Shown here piece after piece: positions 44,294-51,414 of a stretch of DNA of 64,000 nt. Under the pieces are notes generated by a model. It was given only the letters and a program-made list of their open reading frames with translations, was not told the DNA's origin and ran no database searches. Position numbers and translations under genes: made by a program. Each line of letters begins with the position of its first letter. Position 1 is the stretch's first letter. Origin of the DNA: Mycolicibacter sp. MU0102 (lineage in GTDB: Bacteria > Actinomycetota > Actinomycetes > Mycobacteriales > Mycobacteriaceae). Location of the stretch: assembly GCF_963378105.1 (NCBI RefSeq), contig NZ_OY726398.1:1798001-1862000 (forward strand). The letters are read 5' to 3'.

Positions 44294-46504
44294 ATGGCTA
44301 AGCGGGCAATCGTTGTGGGCCTCAACGAACATCCGACTGACCCGTTGGCGTACGCGGAAGGCGACGCGGAAGACATCGCCACGGTACTAGCTGAACCGCA
44401 GTATGGTTTTGAGGTGATCAGGCTCATCGGGCCTGACGCGACGCGCACTGCAATATTAAATGCATTCACAGAGCAGGCCGAAGAAAGGCCTTCAACGCTC
44501 CTCTTCTACTTTAGTGGGCACGGCTTCATGACTACTTGGGGCGCGGTCTACTTGCATACGTCTGGGGCAGAGCGGATCGATGAAGGGCTAGATGTTCATC
44601 ACCTCGCCATGCTGCTCCAAGCCCAGCAATCGAACAATTCGAGCACGTTTGCAATGCTCGATTGTTGCCACGCTGGGGCGGCGACTGCTTGGGTTGATGC
44701 GCGCCCTGTGACAGCCAATGTGATGGACTCTCAACTTCGCGTGCAACGAGAAACGCACGCAGTGCTCGCTGCATGCCGGCCAGGGGGCGAGGCATTCAGT
44801 GCAGTTAGCACAAATAACGGAGGCCTTACCGCTTTCCTGATCGACGGGATGCTAGGCGGCGCTGCGGACCACCGGGGCGCGGTAACGGTTGACGGTCTGG
44901 CGAGTTATGTGAAGAAGGTTTTCAACAACGGAGTGCAGAATGTCGTTTACCGCACCGACTCGGCCGGAGAGGAGACGCTAGGTAAAGGCTTCGAGCCAGT
45001 CCGATCCCGCCCGCTTACCGGTGTGGATATTGAGGGCCTGATTTCTGACGCTAGAGTGAAATTATCAAGCTATGAAGTCGAACTCGCGTCATACTTGAAC
45101 GAATGGCAAGATTCGGGCTATGGAGCTGCGTGTAGAAAGCTTCGACCGATTCTGAGGTGGTTTGACACCAAGACGACGAATCACCCAGAACTCGTTAACA
45201 GTGCGCCGTTCCAGGCGGAACTAAACCGCGCAAATTCGAAGCTTGTCTTTCTTCAGAATCTTGAGGAAGGACTAGTCTTCGATGGAAGGCGAGTCATCGC
45301 CAACCTCGGTTCTGGATCATTTGGAACAGTTTGGCTGGTCGAATCCCTGTCTGACGGCCATAAAGAAGCGCTAAAGATTTTCAGAGGCGATGAGCTCAAT
45401 AACCGAAATAAGCGGGCTATGTTTGACCGTGGCTATCGTGCAATGGAGCAAATGGATCATCCGCGTGTCGTGAAGGTGCAGGGACAGTCTTCTGTACCAT
45501 TTGGGTTTTATATGGAATACATTGAAGGCTCAAACCTTGCGTTAATTCCTACTCCAACTGACGATCCAAGCGTCGCCATTCGCATACTCATACTGGCAGC
45601 TGAGACGGTGAAACATGCGCATCAGGCGGGTGTCGTGCACCGCGATATCAAGCCCGAAAACTTGCTGGTCGTATTGAGCGCTTCCGCCACTTGGCTTCCG
45701 TACTTAACCGACTTCGACTTATCGTGGTTTTCGACGGCTTCCAGGTTGGCCAGCGAGGCAATGGCACCGCTGGCATATTGCGCTCCGGAGTATTTTGAGT
45801 ATCCACAGTCTGAGTTAGCAAGACGCCCGACCGTAGACACGTATAGCTTCGCCCAGCTCGCATATTTTCTAACTGTGGGTTCCTCGCCGCTACCATTCCG
45901 TACCAGCGATAACGTGGCGACGTTGGAAGGGAAAACCAAAGGATGGTACGTAGGCGAGGCCGCAAGCCAGTTTGTAACTCTCTACAGGAATTGTAGCCAA
46001 CTCGATCCAGATAAGCGTCCACCTGACTTCACATCGATAATTGAGTCCCTCGTGTCGATAGAGACTAAGCTCATTGACGCCGACGACAATCCACTCGGCC
46101 GCGATGCATTGCTATCCGAAATACAGTTTTCGCTGAGAGCATTGCCTGGTGAAGAATCGGGGGCTTCTGGCAGTATTTTTCAAAGCTTGTCGGGTCGGAC
46201 CGACGTGGTATTGGGTGTCGAGCGAGAGCGACGGGATAAGAAGGTCACTTTTTATGACCTGCGGATTCAGTTGCAATTGAAGGAACTTCGCGTGAGCGGT
46301 GTGACAGCAGAGAAAGCTAGGATGGCTTTAAATCGGCAGGTCGATACTCAGCTAAAGAACTTTCAAAATGCGACGAGATCTCCTGGTAGTCATGCGGCGT
46401 ATGAGGTCTACATCCACTTGCCTGGTGTCCAGGCGTCGATGAGCGGGGTGGCGTACGCCCGCTCGGCAATCCAAAGAGTTATTGGTGCAATTGAAGGAAT
46501 GTGA
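44294..46504 (+). CDS. Caspase-like protease / Ser-Thr kinase fusion, putative defence protein
   Basis: A 736-residue multidomain protein. Residues 1-235 are a caspase/metacaspase (C14) domain with the dyad His76 (YFSGHGF) and Cys125 (LDCCHAG). Residues 240-325 are a helical linker. Residues 328-595 are a protein kinase: glycine loop GSGSFG (339-344), Lys361 in ALK, catalytic HRDIKPEN with Asp451, DFD (473-475) in place of DFG, APE (497-499) and a late Arg575. Residues 600-736 are a basic alpha/beta domain of unknown type. The key residues are present, so both activities are likely. Codon use is less GC-biased than the chromosome. ATG at 44294 is 2 bp after the partner gene. The architecture matches bacterial conflict and programmed-death proteins; no target is known. 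Confidence 0.8.
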   Translation: MAKRAIVVGLNEHPTDPLAYAEGDAEDIATVLAEPQYGFEVIRLIGPDATRTAILNAFTEQAEERPSTLLFYFSGHGFMTTWGAVYLHTSGAERIDEGLDVHHLAMLLQAQQSNNSSTFAMLDCCHAGAATAWVDARPVTANVMDSQLRVQRETHAVLAACRPGGEAFSAVSTNNGGLTAFLIDGMLGGAADHRGAVTVDGLASYVKKVFNNGVQNVVYRTDSAGEETLGKGFEPVRSRPLTGVDIEGLISDARVKLSSYEVELASYLNEWQDSGYGAACRKLRPILRWFDTKTTNHPELVNSAPFQAELNRANSKLVFLQNLEEGLVFDGRRVIANLGSGSFGTVWLVESLSDGHKEALKIFRGDELNNRNKRAMFDRGYRAMEQMDHPRVVKVQGQSSVPFGFYMEYIEGSNLALIPTPTDDPSVAIRILILAAETVKHAHQAGVVHRDIKPENLLVVLSASATWLPYLTDFDLSWFSTASRLASEAMAPLAYCAPEYFEYPQSELARRPTVDTYSFAQLAYFLTVGSSPLPFRTSDNVATLEGKTKGWYVGEAASQFVTLYRNCSQLDPDKRPPDFTSIIESLVSIETKLIDADDNPLGRDALLSEIQFSLRALPGEESGASGSIFQSLSGRTDVVLGVERERRDKKVTFYDLRIQLQLKELRVSGVTAEKARMALNRQVDTQLKNFQNATRSPGSHAAYEVYIHLPGVQASMSGVAYARSAIQRVIGAIEGM

Positions 46505-46561
46505 CTCGGCGTGATTCAAACGACGCGATCAGTAATTCGGTTTCATTCTGGGCGCTGAAGT

Positions 46562-46615
46562 GGTCAGCACAATATTATTCTCTGGCATGTTCGCCCAAGT
46601 CGTCTCGTGCTGACC
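46562..46615 (+). terminator. Inverted repeat downstream of the caspase-kinase gene
   Basis: GGTCAGCAC (46562-46570) and GTGCTGACC (46607-46615) pair perfectly around a 36-nt AT-rich loop, 57 bp after the stop. It may be the transcript end or a protein-binding repeat of the element. No T-run follows. Confidence 0.35.
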
Positions 46616-46697
46616 CCAGACGGAAACATCGAGGTTAGACGCGCTATTGGCAGCTTCGATTCCCGGCAGCTCTAGCATGGGTACCGGTCGGGCTGCC

Positions 46698-46717
46698 GCT
46701 ACGCAGACGCTACGCAC
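46698..46717. repeat. Right paired repeats, probable integrase arm-type sites
   Basis: GCTACGCAG (46698-46706) and GCTACGCAC (46709-46717) repeat the left-end arrangement in sequence, spacing and orientation. They lie 142 bp inside the right core, against 40 bp on the left, as in asymmetric att arms. Confidence 0.65.
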
Positions 46718-46859
46718 AGCAGTACTCTGCGCCCACTGGTGGCAGCTGGAGTTGAGTCGACTAAATGGCTCTCACCTGCATTTGCAACCCGTTGGCCGCT
46801 ACGTGTCACCAACGGCACCCGGTCGCCGTGACTTGTGGAAATTCCAAAAGTCAGTTCCA

Positions 46860-46886
46860 GGCTTACAGGCCAACTCGTCCGCCCCG
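46860..46886 (+). repeat. attR-like copy of the rnpB 3' end
   Basis: A perfect 27-bp copy of 43475-43501, isolated from any RNase P structure. It marks the right boundary of the island and shows that the insertion point was the rnpB 3' end. Identity ends at once on both sides (A for C before it, A for C after it). Confidence 0.85.
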
Positions 46887-47005
46887 AAGCGCTGGTACCC
46901 CTTCGGAGCTGTCTCGACGGCATCGGAGTTCCCAGTCCGTTACCAGGTCCTCACACTGCCACCCAGGACTGCGCGAGGTGGGGATTACGGGTTAACTTGT
47001 CGTCC

Positions 47006-47458
47006 ATGGCAAGCGAAGAACAGCTCCGGCAGATCGCCCGGGACATATTCCCGGATTGGTCGCGTCCGCCGAGGATCGTGGTAGAGCAGATCGGCGAGCT
47101 GGTGAGGCGCTGGCCGGTTGAAGGGTTCGCTCGCGAGATGCTGCCAGATCGGCAGTGCCGTCTTGTCTGGATCGACAGACACGTGATCGGACAGCTGGAT
47201 TGCCTTGCGGACGCTGCGGAGGAGCAGAGTCTCGATGCGCTGATCCGGCCACTGAATCAGGTCACTGGCGTCGATGTCAGCGTCTGCGGATCGATGGACG
47301 CTTTCGGAGAGCGAACGTACCGGCGCGCCGCCCGGGTGCGCTTCGCATCGGGGAATCCGATTGTGGTCGACACGACCCAACACACGAACGACAGCCTTCG
47401 CGGCAGTGCCGACCGGTTCATCTGGCCTGACCCCGATCGGTTGATCCATGGTTTATGA
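47006..47458 (+). CDS. Hypothetical protein beside the IS element
   Basis: A 150-residue protein of unknown family with no membrane segment or signal. It has a charged N-terminus (EEQLRQIARDIFPDWSRPP), a Leu-rich middle and a C-terminal stretch RAARVRFASGNPIVVDTTQ. It lies between the right end of the island and the IS3 element. Its TGA falls on the first bases of the presumed IS left end, so the natural C-terminus may have been removed by the insertion. Codon use is like the chromosome. No function can be proposed. Confidence 0.5.
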   Translation: MASEEQLRQIARDIFPDWSRPPRIVVEQIGELVRRWPVEGFAREMLPDRQCRLVWIDRHVIGQLDCLADAAEEQSLDALIRPLNQVTGVDVSVCGSMDAFGERTYRRAARVRFASGNPIVVDTTQHTNDSLRGSADRFIWPDPDRLIHGL

Positions 47459-47502
47459 GAGTCTTGCGGCCCACGTTGTGGGCAGGAAGGCTCGACAAGA
47501 TC

Positions 47503-47784
47503 ATGACGACGAGGAAACGGCACAGCCCCGAGCAGGTTGTGCGCAAGCTGATGGCCGCCGACAGGCTGCTGGCCGAGGGCAAGGACACCGCGGAGGTCTG
47601 CCGTGAACTCGGGGTCTCCGAGGCCACCTATCACCGGTGGCGCAACCAGTTCGGCGGGTTAAAAGCCGAGGACGCCAAGAAGCTCAAGGACCTCGAACGC
47701 GAGAACGCCACCCTCAAGCGCCTGTTGGCCGATGCCGAGTTGGAGAAGGACGCGCTGCGGGAGATCGCCAAGGGAAACTTCTAG
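47503..47784 (+). CDS. IS3 transposase OrfA
   Basis: A 93-residue protein with the HTH of IS3 OrfA (VCRELGVSEATYHRWRNQFGG) and a C-terminal leucine zipper (LKDLERENATLKRLLADAEL). It binds the terminal repeats and is also the N-terminus of the OrfAB transposase. ATG at 47503. A slippery heptamer GGGAAAC (47772-47778) in the correct phase just before the TAG directs a -1 shift into OrfB. Confidence 0.92.
   Translation: MTTRKRHSPEQVVRKLMAADRLLAEGKDTAEVCRELGVSEATYHRWRNQFGGLKAEDAKKLKDLERENATLKRLLADAELEKDALREIAKGNF
47772..47778 (+). promoter_or_regulatory. -1 programmed frameshift site of the IS3 element
   Basis: G-GGA-AAC fits the X-XXY-YYZ heptamer read in the orfA frame, two codons before the orfA stop. 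A GC-rich segment that can fold (CCCGGAACGCCGGCGGGC) follows downstream. OrfB is in the -1 frame, so the shift yields the fused OrfAB transposase. Confidence 0.8.
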
Positions 47785-48620
47785 GCCCGGAACGCCGGCG
47801 GGCAGCCGTTCGTCACCTCCAGCGTGTGCTGGGGGTCAGCGAACGGTTCGCCTGCCGCGTCACCGGGCAACACCGCGCCACCCAACGCCACGAACCCACG
47901 TCGGCGACACCCGAGGATCCCGACGCCGCCCTGCGGGACTGGCTACGCGCCTACGCCAAGACCCATCCCCGTCGTGGTTTCCGGCCGGCCTACCACGATG
48001 CCCGCGGCGAAGGCTGGATCGTCAATCACAAGAAGATCCAACGCCTGTGGCGCGAGGAAGGCCTGCGGGTCCCGCAGCGCCGCAAGCGCAAACGCCACGG
48101 CACCTCTACCGCCCCGCCAGCGGTCGTCGCGGATGCTCCCGACCGGGTGTGGGCCGTCGACTTCCAGTTCGACGTCACCACCGACGGGCGGCCGATCAAG
48201 ATCGTGTCGATCATCGACGAACACACCCGCGAATGCCTCGGCGACATGGTCGAGCGCAGCATCACCGGCGATCACCTGATCGGCGAGCTCGACCGTGCGG
48301 CCGCCGAACGCGGAACTTATCCCGCGGTGCTGCGCTGTGACAATGGACCTGAATTAGCCTGCGGCGCAATGGCTGATTGGGCCGACGGACAGGTCGGGCT
48401 GCACTTCATCCCGCCCGGCGAGCCTTGGCGCAACGGCTACGTCGAGTCGTTCAACTCCCGCATCCGCGACGAATGCCTCAACATCAACAGCTTCTGGTCG
48501 CTGGCCCAGGCCCGTGTCGTAATCGGCGACTGGAAGCACGAGTACAACCACCATCGGCGGCATTCATCGCTGGGCTACCTACCGCCTGCCCGCTATGCTG
48601 CCGCCTGTACCCACCGATGA
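47776..48620 (+). CDS. IS3 transposase OrfB (DDE integrase domain)
   Basis: About 280 residues expressed by frameshift from OrfA. The HTH_21 region is followed by the rve integrase core with the DDE residues in WAVDFQFD, RCDNGPEL and NGYVESFNSRIRDE. The end HHRRHSSLGYLPPARYA is typical of IS3 OrfB. The frame is open from 47637, ahead of the frameshift, and has no obvious independent start. It catalyses IS excision and integration. Confidence 0.92.
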
Positions 48621-48799
48621 ACGACTCTCGTTCGCCGTGGACCAGTTCACGGGGTCCGGCCACATCGATCGGGTACTGGACGCACTGGCGGGCACACCCG
48701 CAGGGGACAAGGCGCCTTCTCTGGCCAATGGCAGCACGCCGCCCAACGCCCGCAGCACGGCGCCGTCATCGACTCTTAGTGAACAGTCCCGGCCCATGG

Positions 48800-48847
48800 G
48801 GCGGTTCTGAGTCTCGGCTCTCCTGCGTCGAGCCTCGCTAAACCGCC
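48800..48847. repeat. 48-bp palindromic intergenic repeat, copy 1
   Basis: GGCGGTT...AAACCGCC with an inner arm CTCGGCTCTCC and GAGCCTCGCT. Its sequence is a close match to copy 3 in reverse orientation. A CATGG precedes it. Confidence 0.75.
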
Positions 48848-48857
48848 CGGATCATGG

Positions 48858-48890
48858 GGCGGTTCCAGCTTCGGCTCTCCCTAAACCGCC
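48858..48890. repeat. Palindromic intergenic repeat, shortened copy 2
   Basis: GGCGGTTCCAGCTTCGGCTCTCCCTAAACCGCC is an internally deleted version of copy 1, spaced 10 bp from it. Its end overlaps the stop codon of the CYTH-CHAD gene. Confidence 0.7.
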
Positions 48891-50284
48891 CGGTCGAGCT
48901 TGCGCAGCGCGGGCCGCAACTGCGCACGGCACCGCGCGGCAAGGTCGGCCTCGCGCGCATACAGCAGCCCGTAGGTGAAGGTGTCCTCCCCGGCGGCAGT
49001 GGCGGCATCGGCCTGCCGAAGCAGATGTGCCCGGCTGACCACGCTGTCCTGGTGATCGCCCAGCAGGGTCTGAATCGCCTTCGCCCGCTTGGCGATCTTC
49101 GTCTTGTCCGCCGCCGACGCGGCGTAGCGCAGCCGCTTGGCGGCCTTGCGGATCCGGTGCAGCGCGGCGTCGCGGTCGGCGGCTTTCTTGGCGGCCTTCA
49201 CTGCCTTGCGCAGCCGCCGGTAGGCGATGTCCACCGTGGCGTACCGTTCGGCGGCCGGAGCGCTGACCAGATCGTCAAGACCGTCGAGCAGCCGGAAGTA
49301 CCGCGGGGAGCGCATCGCGGCCAGGCTGCGTCGCCGCCCCGTCTCATAGCGGCGCAGCGAACCGCCGACCAGCCGTTCGCCTACCGGCCCGCGGACCAGC
49401 TCTGGCGTCAGCTCGTCGAGTGCCTGCTGATAGCGCTGGGCCAACACCTCGGCGTCGCGAGCGACACCGAGCACCGCTCCCAGTTCCTGCAGTTCGTCGA
49501 GGAGCGGGGCGTGGGCCGTCTCCTCGCCCTGCAACAGGCTGCGGATCCGCCGGATCGTCACCCGCATCTGATGAACCGCGTCGTCGGCGTCGGCGCGCAC
49601 CGCCCGATCCCAGACCAGCAGTTGGTCGATCTGCTCGGCCAGCGCCCGATGCAGGCGATCGGTCGGGTGCGCGGGAACCGCCGGCGCGCCCAGCACCCGG
49701 GCCAGTTTGGAGCCGTAGCCGGCCGGCCCGGCGCCGGTGTCGAGCAGCCGGTTGCTCAGCCGGTCCAGCAGCTCAATGTCCCCGCTGCCCAGTTCCAGTT
49801 CCCATTCCCGCCAGTGCTGTTCAGCGTCATCGCCCGCCGACGCGGTGACCTGGTCGTCGCAGAACTCGGCCAGCACCTCACCCTGATCGTCGCGCAGCAC
49901 CACCACGCCGCGAGCGGTGTGGATTCGTGCCACCGGTGCCAACGGCCGATCCCGCACGATCGCCCGCACCACGTCGAGCAGTTCGTCTGGAACCTCCGGG
50001 CCCAAGGGTGCACGCACCTCGGTGCGAGTGTCCAGCCCGGCAGGAAGTTTCAGATGCCAGCCGGCGTCGGGACCGCCGGTGCGCCGGCGCAACGTGACTC
50101 GTCGGGCGGCCAGGTCATGCCCGGGGGTATCGAAGTAGACGGCCGCAAGATCCTGTGCCGACACCCGCTCGACGTGGGCGACCCCGGCAATGCCGTCGAA
50201 GGACGGCGAGATCGCCGACGCGTCAACGTCGAACTTGCGTTCCACCTCGCGAAACCGAGAGGTGCTCGGGTCGGTTGCAGACAC
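48881..50284 (-). CDS. CYTH-CHAD domain protein (Rv2226-like)
   Basis: A 467-residue protein. The N-terminal CYTH domain (residues 1-190) has the phosphate-binding EVERKF (ExExK). The C-terminal CHAD domain (about 215-460) has the conserved histidines (DDAVHQMRVTIRRIRSLL, ALHRIRKAAKRLRYA). CHAD proteins bind polyphosphate, and CYTH domains hydrolyse or bind triphosphates. GTG at 50284 was chosen; an ATG at 50320 would add 12 residues overlapping the repeat. It is flanked on both sides by copies of a palindromic repeat. Confidence 0.9.
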   Translation of the reverse strand: MSATDPSTSRFREVERKFDVDASAISPSFDGIAGVAHVERVSAQDLAAVYFDTPGHDLAARRVTLRRRTGGPDAGWHLKLPAGLDTRTEVRAPLGPEVPDELLDVVRAIVRDRPLAPVARIHTARGVVVLRDDQGEVLAEFCDDQVTASAGDDAEQHWREWELELGSGDIELLDRLSNRLLDTGAGPAGYGSKLARVLGAPAVPAHPTDRLHRALAEQIDQLLVWDRAVRADADDAVHQMRVTIRRIRSLLQGEETAHAPLLDELQELGAVLGVARDAEVLAQRYQQALDELTPELVRGPVGERLVGGSLRRYETGRRRSLAAMRSPRYFRLLDGLDDLVSAPAAERYATVDIAYRRLRKAVKAAKKAADRDAALHRIRKAAKRLRYAASAADKTKIAKRAKAIQTLLGDHQDSVVSRAHLLRQADAATAAGEDTFTYGLLYAREADLAARCRAQLRPALRKLDRAV

Positions 50285-50320
50285 GCCATCCAGCCTGTCA
50301 CATCCGGACCGCCCGGACAT

Positions 50321-50367
50321 GGCGGTTTAGCGAGGCTCGCCGGAGGAGAGGCGACGCTGGAACCGCC
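50321..50367. repeat. Palindromic intergenic repeat, copy 3 (reversed)
   Basis: GGCGGTTTAGCGAGGCTCG...CTGGAACCGCC is the reverse complement of copy 1 with a few substitutions. It sits between the CYTH-CHAD and panB genes. Confidence 0.75.
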
Positions 50368-50383
50368 GCATGAACATGGCGTT

Positions 50384-51223
50384 CTAGAAGCAGTGCTCCT
50401 CGGCCGGGAAAGTGCCCGCTGCCACCTCGGTGGCGTACTGCTCTGCGGCACGGCGCAACTCGCCGCCCACGTCGCCGAAGCGCTTGACGAATCGAGCTGT
50501 CTTGCCGGTGGTCATCCCGGCCATGTCCTGCCACACCAGAACCTGGGCGTCGCAGTTGGGCCCGGCGCCGATCCCGACGGTGGGAATGGTCAGCTTTCCG
50601 GTGATCTGGGTGGCCAGCTCGGCGGGCACCATCTCCATCACCACCGCGAAGGCACCTGCTTCGGCCACCGCGATCGCGTCGTGAACGGTCTGCTCGGCGG
50701 CGTCACCGCGCCCCTGCACCCGATAGCCACCGAGGGCGTTGACGCTCTGCGGGGTAAACCCGATGTGCGCCATCACGGGGATGCCGGCCGCGGTCAGTGT
50801 GGCGATCTGGTCGGCCACCCGCTCGCCGCCCTCCAGCTTGACCGCGTGCGCGCCACCTTCCTTCATGAACCGGGTGGCGGTGGCCAGGGCTGCCGCCGGC
50901 CCACCTTCATAGGAGCCGAACGGCAGATCGGCGACCACCAGCGCATGCGGGGCGCCACGCACCACCGCGCGGACCAGCGGAAGCAGTTCATCGACGGTGA
51001 TCGCAACGGTGGTGTCGTAGCCGTAGACCACATTGGCCGCCGAGTCGCCGACCAACAGCACCGGAATGCCGGCGTCGTCGAAGATGCGGGCCGACGAGTA
51101 GTCGTAGACCGTCAACATCCCCCATTTGCGACCCTCGGCCTTCATCTGCTGCAGATGGTGCACGCGGGTTTGGGGAGCAATACGGGCAGGGCTGGGTGAA
51201 GCGCCATAAACGTGCTCAGACAT
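50384..51223 (-). CDS. panB: PanB, ketopantoate hydroxymethyltransferase
   Basis: A 279-residue TIM-barrel enzyme. The family pattern is [30 protein letters not shown] at the N-terminus, with metal-binding acidic residues in VGDSA, VVADLPF and MEMVP. It makes ketopantoate from 2-ketoisovalerate and methylene-tetrahydrofolate for pantothenate and CoA. ATG at 51223 follows GAGGGA; the longer open frame upstream is not conserved. It lies beside the CYTH-CHAD gene, as in M. tuberculosis. Confidence 0.95.
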   Translation of the reverse strand: MSEHVYGASPSPARIAPQTRVHHLQQMKAEGRKWGMLTVYDYSSARIFDDAGIPVLLVGDSAANVVYGYDTTVAITVDELLPLVRAVVRGAPHALVVADLPFGSYEGGPAAALATATRFMKEGGAHAVKLEGGERVADQIATLTAAGIPVMAHIGFTPQSVNALGGYRVQGRGDAAEQTVHDAIAVAEAGAFAVVMEMVPAELATQITGKLTIPTVGIGAGPNCDAQVLVWQDMAGMTTGKTARFVKRFGDVGGELRRAAEQYATEVAAGTFPAEEHCF

Positions 51224-51414
51224 CGTTGTCCCTCGATTGTTCGGGTCGATCCTCGAAGCCCGTATTCGGGTCCCCGGGTCGTCTGACATGCCCAGTGTGC
51301 CACCTGCCGCCGCGCAGCTGAACCTCCAGGTGCAGTGGATTTCCTCACACCGCCACACGCGCGGCGCAGCAGGTGATCGGGCTTGCACGGGCGTGCATGG
51401 CAGCATGTGGTGTC

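Larger units (their letters stand above)
46505..47005. other. Non-coding right end of the island and its flank
   Basis: This 501-bp gap holds a 9-bp inverted repeat (46562-46615), the right repeat pair (46698-46717) and the attR-like core (46860-46886). A minus-strand frame at 46529-46717 (62 codons) crosses these and shows no protein features. Nothing else was recognised. Confidence 0.6.
47456..48630 (+). mobile_element. IS3-family insertion sequence
   Basis: An intact orfA/orfB transposase pair with short candidate terminal inverted repeats: TGAGAGTC at 47456-47463 and GACTCTCG at 48623-48630. The ends are uncertain: a second GACTCTTA at 48771 could be the right end, and no clear target duplication is visible. 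The orfA sequence is like the IS407/IS51 branch of IS3. Both frames are open, so the element may be active. Confidence 0.75.

Noticed and set aside
46529..46717. A 62-codon minus-strand frame in the right end of the island
   Set aside because: No ribosome site, it crosses the repeat pair and an inverted repeat, and no protein features are seen.
48771..48779. GACTCTTAG as the right end of the IS element
   Set aside because: It resembles the left end about as well as 48623-48630, but would leave 150 bp of non-IS-like sequence inside; kept as an alternative only.
48854..51199. A 781-codon plus-strand frame across CYTH-CHAD and panB
   Set aside because: Antisense shadow of two well-supported genes; low-complexity composition.
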